This document shows positions 5,872 to 12,372 of a stretch of 12,890 nt of DNA, in pieces. Positions within the stretch are counted from its first letter, which is position 1. Every line of letters starts with the position of its first letter. The DNA comes from Nitrospira sp. (GTDB taxonomy: Bacteria > Nitrospirota > Nitrospiria > Nitrospirales > Nitrospiraceae): positions 1-12,890 of the forward strand of contig JANYAJ010000462.1 in assembly GCA_025361385.1 (NCBI GenBank). Reading direction: 5' to 3'. Position numbers and translations under genes: made by a program. Under the pieces are notes generated by a model that worked only from the letters and a program-made list of their open reading frames with translations, was not told where the DNA came from and searched no databases.

Positions 5872-5908
5872 GCGCTCCTCATTGTCCTCATACGAAGGAG
5901 TGCTCGTC

Positions 5909-6247
5909 ATGCCCTATCTGCGTACGACTCTTCTCTCCGGATTCTTGAGTCTCCTCCTCCTCAGTTTGATCGCGACTCCAGGCTTTGCCGAGGACAAGAG
6001 CTTCTACAGCCCCATCATCAGCGTCAACTTGGAAGAGCACAAGATCTTGATCTCCACACTCGGGGCCGTCTTCTGGATCGATGTCCCCGATGCCGCCAAG
6101 CCACACCTCGAAAAACTGCCGATCTCGGGCCTCGCAGATTTCGTGCTGGACATGAGAGAGAATGGGCAGGCGCCCCTGCTGAAGACCTGGAAAATAAAAT
6201 CTGGAGAGACGACCTGCAAGTACTTCGATGGCACGACGTGCAAGTAG
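5909..6247 (+). CDS. Small secreted hypothetical protein with a C-terminal cysteine pair
   Basis: This 112-residue protein begins MPYLRTTLLSGFLSLLLLSL, a clear Sec signal peptide, with a likely cleavage site after GFA at residue 27. The mature protein is about 85 residues. Its only two cysteines lie near the end, in the segment TTCKYFDGTTCK, eight residues apart, and could form a disulfide after export. The ATG at 5909 is supported by AAGGAG (5895-5900) eight bases upstream; reading from in-frame starts further upstream would bury the signal peptide. I do not recognise the family and see no catalytic motif. It has its own possible promoter and a different codon context from the preceding operon, so it is probably an independent gene. 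Location outside the cytoplasmic membrane is a confident inference; function is unknown. Confidence 0.72.
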   Translation: MPYLRTTLLSGFLSLLLLSLIATPGFAEDKSFYSPIISVNLEEHKILISTLGAVFWIDVPDAAKPHLEKLPISGLADFVLDMRENGQAPLLKTWKIKSGETTCKYFDGTTCK

Positions 6248-6332
6248 CTTCGTCGCTTGCGCTCATGACAACCAGGCAGGCACGTCAGGCGTGGCATTCC
6301 TCACCCGCCCATTCCGAGGTCTTACGATAGCA

Positions 6333-6389
6333 CTGCTCAAACTACGTTGAGGAGTTTTCCGAGGCGAGGACAAAACTCGAACGCATCCT
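6333..6389 (-). repeat. Shortened, inverted remnant of repeat family A; likely terminator of the helicase gene
   Basis: Read on the minus strand this piece begins AGGATGCG and ends TTTGAGCA, the end sequences of family A, and its ACGTTGAGGA (plus-strand positions 6343-6352) matches an internal block of copies 1 and 2 in reverse. The central third of the element is missing. Within it, GAGTTTT (6352-6358) and AAAACTC (6372-6378) form a perfect 7-bp stem. It lies one base beyond the helicase stop codon (minus strand), so it could serve as that gene's terminator, and perhaps as one for the secreted-protein gene converging from the other side. Confidence 0.55.
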
Positions 6390-6390
6390 A

Positions 6391-7950
6391 TTAGGCCCGA
6401 CCGCCGTCAAACCCAGAATCCCGCCACTTTTCCAACAACGCAATACGGCGAGCCAGTTGCGCGACGGTCGCTTGCTCGACTCGCCCGCCTGTCCGCTTGA
6501 TGAGTTCTGCATTTAGTTTTCGATGATCGACACCGGTCTTTCGAGACACCGAGCCGACGAGGGAACGATGCTGGTCGCGCAATTCGTTCTTTCTGTCATG
6601 CAGCGCCACTGGCGGCTCGACGAACCCCTTGCCATCAAGGGCGGGCTCTCCCTCATCTCCTCCGATCAACGTATCCATCCTGGCGATCCCATGGAGAGGG
6701 ATGTATTCTTTCAGCGATGTGGCCGCTGTCCCGAAAAGCGTTCGCTGCACGGAGGGCATGATCTCTTCAAGGACATGGTCGCGTTCAGCCTTGATCCGTT
6801 TGGCATAGTGGACCAGCGTCGCATCCTTCGGCAGATACAGCCATGCCCGCTGCGGCTTCGGCAGGCCCTCCTGCATCCGGACGAATCGGCCGACAACCTG
6901 GCGGAAATACATTTCTGTCAGCACGTTTGTGGCGTACACGCCGACACGAAGCCTTGGAATATCGACGCCTTCGCTCACCATGTTCACGGCGACGAGCCAT
7001 TGCTGAGTTTTATGTTGCGAGAAGGCCTCGATCGTCTTCGAGGCAGATGGATCGTCCGATATGGCCACATGGGCACGGCTGCCTGTGATCCGACCCACCA
7101 GTTCCGCGACCTGCCTGGCATGATCCTGATTCATCGTGACAATGAGGCCACCGGCATCCGGCTGTTCTTGTTTCCGAAGCCGGCGTAACTCGGCATGGGC
7201 ATCCGTAATGACCGGCTCCAGCCAACTGTCTTGCAACAGCGCAGTCTTGAGCCGCTCCCGCTGCAACTCGAACGTGAGTCCATCTTCAAATGTCGCTCGA
7301 TGTTCGCGCCCCTCTGAAAGCCACGTCAGCTCCCCCTCGTAGCTCGGAAAAAGAATCGGGCGGCAGACGCTTTCGCGGATCGCCTCGGCATATCCATAGG
7401 TGAAGTCGGCCTGACTCTCACCCTGCTCGTACCGCACATAGGGAATCGGGTTGTTATCGGAACGAAACGGGGTGCCGGATAAGGCCAGACGAAACACCGT
7501 GTCGTCGAACGATTCCCGCAACGCATTGCCCCAATCTTTGCCCTCGCCTGCATGGTGCAACTCATCGAAGATGAGCAGCGTGGGCCGATTCCGGCAGGCA
7601 CGCTGGAACACGCCAGGCGCCAGACAGACTTGCTGGTAGGTCACGACAGCGCCATGGTAATCACGCGCTTCGACGCCTTGCTCGTTCGTCAACCCAGGAT
7701 CCAGTTGAATTCCCACCAAGCCTGCGGCGGTCGCCCATTGCGTACGCAAGTGATTCGTCGGACAGATCACCAAGACACGGGTCGCCACCCGATCAGCCAG
7801 GTACTGATGGGCAATGCGCAGGGCAAATCTGGTTTTACCCGCTGCGGGCGTGGCCGTCGCAAGAAAATCAGGGCGCGTATGGGTCAGGACGCTGGAGACG
7901 GCACGAGCTTGCCACTCGCGCAGTTTGGCCGTCCAAGGGGACAGGGTCAC
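6391..7950 (-). CDS. Superfamily 2 DEAD/DEAH-box helicase (restriction-helicase-like)
   Basis: This 519-residue protein has the SF2 ATPase motifs in order: the Walker A variant TPAAGKTR (34-41), DELHH as motif II near residue 129, SGTP as motif III near 158, a motif V-like region SEGVDIP near 333, and QVVGRFVR as motif VI near 355. The layout resembles the helicase part of type III restriction Res subunits and related DNA-unwinding or translocating ATPases, but no nuclease motif is visible. The C-terminal 100 residues are charged and probably helical, ending SGFDGGRA. The GTG at 7950 has AGAGG a few bases upstream. No methyltransferase, specificity subunit or nuclease gene adjoins it, so it is not part of a recognisable restriction system here. 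A role in DNA repair or defence is possible; only the family is supported. Confidence 0.85.
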   Translation of the reverse strand: MTLSPWTAKLREWQARAVSSVLTHTRPDFLATATPAAGKTRFALRIAHQYLADRVATRVLVICPTNHLRTQWATAAGLVGIQLDPGLTNEQGVEARDYHGAVVTYQQVCLAPGVFQRACRNRPTLLIFDELHHAGEGKDWGNALRESFDDTVFRLALSGTPFRSDNNPIPYVRYEQGESQADFTYGYAEAIRESVCRPILFPSYEGELTWLSEGREHRATFEDGLTFELQRERLKTALLQDSWLEPVITDAHAELRRLRKQEQPDAGGLIVTMNQDHARQVAELVGRITGSRAHVAISDDPSASKTIEAFSQHKTQQWLVAVNMVSEGVDIPRLRVGVYATNVLTEMYFRQVVGRFVRMQEGLPKPQRAWLYLPKDATLVHYAKRIKAERDHVLEEIMPSVQRTLFGTAATSLKEYIPLHGIARMDTLIGGDEGEPALDGKGFVEPPVALHDRKNELRDQHRSLVGSVSRKTGVDHRKLNAELIKRTGGRVEQATVAQLARRIALLEKWRDSGFDGGRA

Positions 7951-7962
7951 GACAGCCTCTTT

Positions 7963-8121
7963 CTACTGGTCACTGCGGTCGGGACATGGGTACGACAACG
8001 TGGGGACTCGGGTTTCATGCTCCACCACATTACTCGTCATAGACTGATGTTGTCTCATAATCGGGAGGGCCTGGTCGACCCCTCTGAATGCCTCGCCCAG
8101 CCGGTTCGCCTGTTTCATCAT
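7963..8121 (-). CDS. Possible small ORF upstream of the helicase (52 residues)
   Basis: A frame starting with a double ATG at 8121-8116 runs to a TAG at 7965-7963, starting MMKQANRLGEAFRGVDQALP and ending CPDRSDQ. AGGA lies just ahead of the ATG pair. The stop falls 12 bases before the helicase GTG, with the helicase ribosome site between, so it could be a coupled leader gene. The sequence has no recognisable motif and no strong coding signature beyond an open frame in the right place. It may be chance. Confidence 0.3.
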   Translation of the reverse strand: MMKQANRLGEAFRGVDQALPIMRQHQSMTSNVVEHETRVPTLSYPCPDRSDQ

Positions 8122-8180
8122 ATCCTATTGTAAGCAGTGGCAAACTGTGCCTTCTGCTTTCGTGAGAAATAACCGATTTC

Positions 8181-8208
8181 TTGCCATACACCATGCTTGC
8201 TTTAGGAT
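8181..8208 (+). promoter_or_regulatory. Possible promoter of the diguanylate cyclase gene
   Basis: TTGCCA (8181-8186, five of six to consensus) and TAGGAT (8203-8208, four of six) are separated by 16 bases. They lie about 105 bases upstream of the GTG at 8313. Apart from this and the small minus-strand ORF, I see nothing else in the 362-base gap between the helicase and the cyclase. Confidence 0.4.
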
Positions 8209-8312
8209 AGAGCAGTGACACGACACCAAGCCCTTAGCATGATGAACCACGGACGAAGAACCAACCCCGCGTCGCCAACAGCAGCGACTCTGGCCTGGTT
8301 CCACTTACCCTC

Positions 8313-10442
8313 GTGAGTACACCAGTCCACACACCAATCATGACACACCGATTCCCAGGCTGGATGGACCGCCATCACCTTCGACTCGTTTTCGTGTTCA
8401 CCATTATGACGATGGTCACGCTTCTCTGCGTGGGTTGGGCCCTGCACACCATCCAACAACGATTGGTACAATCCAGCGGCCATAACCTGGTGCAGGCGGC
8501 CACAGATGCCGCCAGTAAATTCGACATGATGATCCTCGCGCGATCTGGGGATATCCAGCTCCTCTCAGCGGCTCCGATCGCTCAAGGCCAGAATCCGAAG
8601 GCACTGACACAATATCTCCACGAACTGCTGCATGCGTACCCGGCCTATCGGTGGATCGGCGTGACGGACTCATGGGGCAGGATCATCGCAGCAACAGATT
8701 CGTCGAACACCTCCCTCGACCAGAGCCAGCGGCCCTGGTTTCAGCTGGCGCGCAACCTCACTGGCGTCAGGATTCTTGATGCACAGATGAGTGAGGAATC
8801 AGGCGCGACCTCGGCACTCACAGTCATCGCCCCCCTGCACAGTCCTGACGGACAATTTCTCGGCGCGATCAAGGCCGTCGTGAGTATCCCTTCACTGCTG
8901 ACGATCCTTGACGATACAATGCACGTACTCAAGGATATCGAATGGACAGAAGAGTCGCACCTTGAATATCAGCTCCTCAACCAAAAAGGCGACCTACTCG
9001 CTGATTCAGCGCTACAACAACACGGCCACCTCAACCTCAAACAGCTTGGCGTCTCTTCCGCCACACTAGTGGCCAGCAACGCTCGAGGATTCGTCGAGGA
9101 AACGCACCTTCGCCGAGGCACCTCCGTCGTCACCGCCTATGCGCAACTGGCCATTCCCCACTCCGACCCTATCCTACGGTGGGGCATCTTAATTCGCGTA
9201 GACCGGAACAGCATTCTTGCCCCTATTCAGTCGTCTCTCTGGAAACTGTCGTGGCTGTCACTGCTGCTCCTCCTTCCTCTAGCCGGGCTTGTGCTGTGGA
9301 TGATCAAGGCCCGTCACGAAGAATGGAGCACCGCGAACCGGGAATCCTTCCGGGCGAGCAACGCGGAAGCGGCCCTCACCAAGCGAACAGAAGCCCTTCA
9401 TGCCTTGGTTGTGGCCACACAGACCTTGTCTGCGCAACAAGACCTCGACGAACTGCTTGAGCATCTCCTCAATATTGCGAGAGGAATCACCAGCGCGCGC
9501 TACGCGGCGTTAGCCGTCTCACACAACAACCAGCAAACACCAGGACAGTTCTTCAGCACCGGAGCGGATGATGCTGCGGCTGACGCCATCCGGATACTCC
9601 CACTCGAAACGGGAGCGCGAAAATCCCTAGGCCAGGAGCACGGGACTCTCTCCCTGAATCATCTTGCGAAATACTGGGCATCACTCGGGCTTCCAGCAAA
9701 CCATAGGCCAATGACGTCATACCTCGGGGTCACGATCCGGTGTCATGACCAATTCTTCGGCCGGCTCTCCCTCGCGAACAAACTAACGCCAAACGGCCTC
9801 GCGACCGACTTCAGCGAACTGGATGAACAGATTGTGCTGACCCTGGCCACCCAAGCCGGCACCGCCATTCAAAACCTCCAGCTGCTCCACGACTCCAACG
9901 AGCAGGCCAAGCACGATTCGTTGACGGAATTATTGAATCATTCGGCCATTCTCAGCGCCTTGACGCAAGAGCTGTCACGGGCTGAACGAAACCGTCAACC
10001 CGTGGGAGTCCTGATCGCTGACCTCGACCATTTCAAGCGAGTCAACGATACCTATGGGCATCAGGTTGGAGATGCCGTCCTTCGAGAAGCCGCGCAACGA
10101 CTCCGTGAAACTGCACGGAACTACGACCACGTCGGTCGCGCCGGAGGAGAAGAGTTCTTGATCGTCGTGCCTAATTGCGATCTGGATGCCTTAGCAGAAT
10201 GCGCTGAACGATATCGAACCGCCATCAGCGACATGCCCTTTGAGACGCCCAGTGGTCCGCTCACCATTACCGTGAGCATCGGTGCGACGGTCTGCTCCCC
10301 AGAATACCCATTGAGTTCTGAGCTCTTGAGGAAAATGGCCGACTACGCGCTCTACCGCGTCAAAAGTCACGGCAGAAACGGGATCGACATTGTTCCCCAT
10401 CCCCACGCACTGGTGGTGGAGCAGATGAAAAAGACCGCGTAA
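8313..10442 (+). CDS. Membrane-bound sensor diguanylate cyclase (Cache-like, GAF, GGDEF)
   Basis: This 709-residue protein should make cyclic di-GMP from two GTP in response to an external signal. A first membrane segment lies at about 24-45, followed by a periplasmic Cache-like sensor region (about 50-300) with the typical RPWFQLA segment at 140-146. A second membrane segment lies at about 313-331, then a short helical linker, a GAF-like domain (about 365-525) and a GGDEF domain (about 535-695). The active site is GGEEF (611-615), with the metal-binding D570 in IADLDHFKRVND. The inhibitory site RNYD (602-605) is intact at the correct distance, so product feedback is expected. The GTG at 8313 and an ATG at 8340 are both possible starts, and neither has a clear ribosome site. 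It stands alone, with no response-regulator or EAL gene beside it. Confidence 0.88.
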   Translation: MSTPVHTPIMTHRFPGWMDRHHLRLVFVFTIMTMVTLLCVGWALHTIQQRLVQSSGHNLVQAATDAASKFDMMILARSGDIQLLSAAPIAQGQNPKALTQYLHELLHAYPAYRWIGVTDSWGRIIAATDSSNTSLDQSQRPWFQLARNLTGVRILDAQMSEESGATSALTVIAPLHSPDGQFLGAIKAVVSIPSLLTILDDTMHVLKDIEWTEESHLEYQLLNQKGDLLADSALQQHGHLNLKQLGVSSATLVASNARGFVEETHLRRGTSVVTAYAQLAIPHSDPILRWGILIRVDRNSILAPIQSSLWKLSWLSLLLLLPLAGLVLWMIKARHEEWSTANRESFRASNAEAALTKRTEALHALVVATQTLSAQQDLDELLEHLLNIARGITSARYAALAVSHNNQQTPGQFFSTGADDAAADAIRILPLETGARKSLGQEHGTLSLNHLAKYWASLGLPANHRPMTSYLGVTIRCHDQFFGRLSLANKLTPNGLATDFSELDEQIVLTLATQAGTAIQNLQLLHDSNEQAKHDSLTELLNHSAILSALTQELSRAERNRQPVGVLIADLDHFKRVNDTYGHQVGDAVLREAAQRLRETARNYDHVGRAGGEEFLIVVPNCDLDALAECAERYRTAISDMPFETPSGPLTITVSIGATVCSPEYPLSSELLRKMADYALYRVKSHGRNGIDIVPHPHALVVEQMKKTA

Positions 10443-10487
10443 CGGCCTTACCGTCGAGGCACGCATCGTCCGATCGAGAAGGGCAGC

Positions 10488-10509
10488 GGTGTGCCGGAAG
10501 CACACACCG
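10488..10509. terminator. Hairpin between convergent genes, possible two-way terminator
   Basis: The cyclase gene (plus) and the PagL-like gene (minus) converge on a 67-base gap. In it, CGGTGTG (from 10488 on the plus strand, with the imperfect partner CACACACCG ending at 10509) and GTGTGC/GCACAC (89-94 and 100-105 of the 10400s) can form a short GC-rich hairpin on either strand. There is no long U-tract, so termination would be weak or factor-assisted. Confidence 0.4.
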
Positions 10510-11070
10510 TCAAAACCGATAGCTGACCTCGAACATGTGCAAGTCGACTCCATGGGCATCCTGTCCATAGAGTCCCGCATCGGACATATGATGGAACCAA
10601 TAACCCACGCCAAGCCCACCATAGACCTTGGCTCTGAGCGAGGTATCCCATATAAACTGAAAGGTGCCACCCATATCCTGATCTGAGAAATGGTGTTGGC
10701 TGAGGAGTGCGCCTCCCCCTCCGACCTCTAGCGAGAGCCAGCCGTCTTTCTTCCCAAACACAAACCCCGGAACCAATGTGGTCACAAATGAGGTACCCCC
10801 CGATGCCGTCAAGGCACCCACACTCCCCATCACTCTTGTGCCGACACCCCAACCAGAGGCAGAGTACCATTCCCAGGGCATCGACCAATTCCCCATGAGG
10901 TCGTATCCCTGAAAATATTGCGTCTCCTTCTTACCGATCGGAGAGCTTCCGCTGACTCCCCCCCGTATCCCGATACTGTTCAAGCGAATCTCTTCCGCCT
11001 GACTCAAGGAGGAAAGAAGAAGACATCCCACAAGCCCAACGACGGCTAACTGCAAGGTCATTCGCGACAT
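10510..11070 (-). CDS. PagL-like lipid A 3-O-deacylase / acyloxyacyl hydrolase family outer-membrane protein
   Basis: This 186-residue outer-membrane beta-barrel protein belongs to the PagL family, which removes the 3-O-acyl chain of lipid A and remodels the outer leaflet. A Sec signal peptide covers residues 1-25 (hydrophobic core from 7-20, cleavage after SQA). The rest alternates hydrophobic and polar residues as in barrel strands and ends with the aromatic signature VSYRF. The catalytic His-x-Ser is HMS at 161-163 within YWFHHMSDAGL. The acidic partner, Glu in Pseudomonas PagL, seems replaced by Asp176, with one residue more spacing. The ATG at 11070 is preceded by GGAGGA (11082-11077), whereas upstream in-frame starts would precede the signal peptide by 28 residues. 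Activity is probable but the Asp substitution leaves doubt. Confidence 0.78.
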   Translation of the reverse strand: MSRMTLQLAVVGLVGCLLLSSLSQAEEIRLNSIGIRGGVSGSSPIGKKETQYFQGYDLMGNWSMPWEWYSASGWGVGTRVMGSVGALTASGGTSFVTTLVPGFVFGKKDGWLSLEVGGGGALLSQHHFSDQDMGGTFQFIWDTSLRAKVYGGLGVGYWFHHMSDAGLYGQDAHGVDLHMFEVSYRF

Positions 11071-11081
11071 CAAATCTCCTC

Positions 11082-11102
11082 CCTGTCTCGCACAGAGACA
11101 GG
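11082..11102 (-). promoter_or_regulatory. Hairpin abutting the ribosome site of the PagL-like gene
   Basis: CCTGTCTC and GAGACAGG form a perfect 8-bp stem with a 5-base loop, directly next to the Shine-Dalgarno of the PagL-like gene and sharing one G with it. A second, shorter palindrome (GAGAC/GTCTC, 11095-11106) shares bases with it, so the two folds exclude each other. It could modulate translation. This is a structural pattern only. Confidence 0.35.
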
Positions 11103-11232
11103 TCTCAGTGACCGCCACCGCCCCCCACTTCCGCCGTCGCGTGCAGCCATGCAAGGCCCTTCCAAACTCGCTCGTGATCTCTTCAAGGATGCGGGCCTGA
11201 GTAACCCCGTTTCCCCCTAATAATCAACTAAG

Positions 11233-11322
11233 GGCAGCCTCGCTGGTTCTCCCCTACGCACGGCCAACGAGGGCCTCCGGAGGCCGCGCGTTGCGCGAGC
11301 ACGGAGGACCGGCGAGGCTGCC
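11233..11322. repeat. 90-bp palindrome, family B copy 1, directly 3' of the pyrophosphatase gene
   Basis: The outer arms 11233-11252 and 11303-11322 pair at all 20 positions, with two G-T wobbles on the plus strand. The inner core contains GGCCTCCGGAGGCC, a perfect palindrome, followed by GCGCGTTGC and CGAGCAC. The same core at the same offset (31 bases from the left end) occurs in 12283-12372. The element lies nine bases beyond the pyrophosphatase stop and would form a large hairpin in the transcript, possibly acting as terminator or 3' protector. The 160 bases between it and the PagL-like gene hold only that gene's leader. Confidence 0.75.
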
Positions 11323-11330
11323 TGCCTCCC

Positions 11331-11999
11331 CTATCCCCAGCGCATTTCCAACTCAGGAAATTTCGCCTTGTAATCGGCATGGCTGGTCCGAATAACCTTC
11401 ATGGCTTCCTCGCGGCCATAGATACTCGTAATTTCAACCTTATGCTGAGTGCTGCCTGGCGCACTCTTATAGGTCAGGAAATAATGCTGCAAGCGATCGA
11501 TCAGCGCCAGAGGAACCTGACTGATATCAGTATAACCTCCGTAAGTCGCATCGTCTTTCATGACGGCGATGATCTTGTCGTCCGCTTCGCCATCGTCTGC
11601 CATACTGAGCCCACCGATAGGCAAGGCCGTGAGGAGAATGTCGCTGTGCGGGATCGTCTTTTCCGTGAGGACGCAGATATCGAGGGGATCGCGGTCCCCC
11701 ACCATACCTTGACGCTTAGCCCGTGCGGAAAATAACGCCGCAACGCCATCTCCGCAATAGGTTTGCGGAACCAGTCCGTAATAGACCGGGCAATAATTCG
11801 AAAATCGTTGTGGGCGATCGACCTTGAGGAACCCGCTCACCTTATCGACTTCGTACTTCACCGTGTCGGTCGGCACAATTTCAATATAGGCCGTCACCAC
11901 CTCAGGGGCCTTCTCTCCGATAGAGACTCCATGCCAGGGATGGGCTCTGAACATGAGGCTCATCAGTCGCAGCACGGAATCGGCTTGGTTGCCGCTCAT
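11331..11999 (-). CDS. ppa: Inorganic pyrophosphatase, family I
   Basis: This 222-residue soluble enzyme hydrolyses pyrophosphate to phosphate, pulling forward biosynthetic reactions, including the ATP-to-AMP adenylations carried out by E1-type enzymes. Family I marks are VKYEVDK near residue 48, YGLVPQTY near 74, the signature GDRDPLDIC near 101-109, and the acidic DDGEADDKIIAV near 135. It is longer than the roughly 175-residue E. coli enzyme because of an N-terminal extension (HPWHGV) and a longer C-terminal part, like some chlamydial and Bacteroidetes enzymes. The ATG at 11999 has GGAGG eight bases upstream; a TTG at 12014 overlapping that site is rejected. It is apparently monocistronic, with a hairpin repeat at its 3' end. 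Confidence 0.93.
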   Translation of the reverse strand: MSGNQADSVLRLMSLMFRAHPWHGVSIGEKAPEVVTAYIEIVPTDTVKYEVDKVSGFLKVDRPQRFSNYCPVYYGLVPQTYCGDGVAALFSARAKRQGMVGDRDPLDICVLTEKTIPHSDILLTALPIGGLSMADDGEADDKIIAVMKDDATYGGYTDISQVPLALIDRLQHYFLTYKSAPGSTQHKVEITSIYGREEAMKVIRTSHADYKAKFPELEMRWG

Positions 12000-12282
12000 C
12001 ACGTCTTCCTCCAATGAATGTTATGAAAATAGGAGCTGAATGCGTAGGACGACTACCCTAACACCTGATACGAAGAGGATATCGGGGATCGCTCACCACT
12101 CCACGTAAAAACTGTTTTTTGTCCTTGATCCAAACCTCAGGCAGCTAACAATGCTTTAAATAATCCTTCCACGCTTGCGTGTTTACTTCTCAGAGGGCGT
12201 GTCCAGGCTGCCCTTTACTGCACGCATCGAACGAGCACCTTTCTATCGATGCCGCTTCCACTCTTGCTCGGTTCTCTCAAAA
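12000..12282. other. Intergenic leader of the pyrophosphatase gene, with possible repeat remnant
   Basis: Apart from the pyrophosphatase ribosome site (12008-12012), no convincing promoter was found, although AT-rich runs at 12110-12165 could hold one. Around 12221-12239 the sequence GCATCGAACGAGCAC resembles the core end GCGTTGCGCGAGCAC of repeat family B, and a run GGCTGCCC at 12207-12214 resembles its arm, suggesting a decayed third copy. No coding frame here looks real. Confidence 0.35.
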
Positions 12283-12372
12283 GAGGTGGCTGACGGTCCC
12301 CCACTGCGCGTGTCCAACGAGGGCCTTCATAGGCCGCGCGTTGCACGAGCACAGGGGACCGTCTGCTACCTC
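12283..12372. repeat. 90-bp palindrome, family B copy 2, overlapping the RNA helicase stop
   Basis: The outer arms 12283-12301 and 12354-12372 pair over 19 positions with one mismatch and one wobble. The arm sequence (GAGGTGGCTGACGGTCCCC) differs completely from copy 1, yet the length is the same 90 bp. The inner core CCAACGAGGGCCT, AGGCCGCGCGTTGC and CGAGCAC is nearly identical to copy 1. The right arm covers the stop codon of the minus-strand RNA helicase gene (12366-12368), so the hairpin begins within the last codons of that gene and probably acts at its 3' end. Confidence 0.75.

Noticed and set aside
5767..6330. 187-codon plus-strand frame over the secreted-protein region
   Set aside because: It begins inside the GT-rich hairpin and overlaps, in another frame, the gene with a clear signal peptide and ribosome site.
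6523..7188. 221-codon open frame on the plus strand
   Set aside because: It is antisense to the SF2 helicase, whose motifs are complete, and has no ribosome site or family match.
8030..8221. 63-codon minus-strand frame upstream of the helicase
   Set aside because: No ribosome site and low-quality composition; the alternative 52-codon frame at 7963-8121 is better placed, though itself uncertain.
11233..12372. CRISPR-like array or transposon ends from the repeated cores
   Set aside because: Only two dispersed copies with internal symmetry, no spacer-repeat pattern, no cas or transposase gene.
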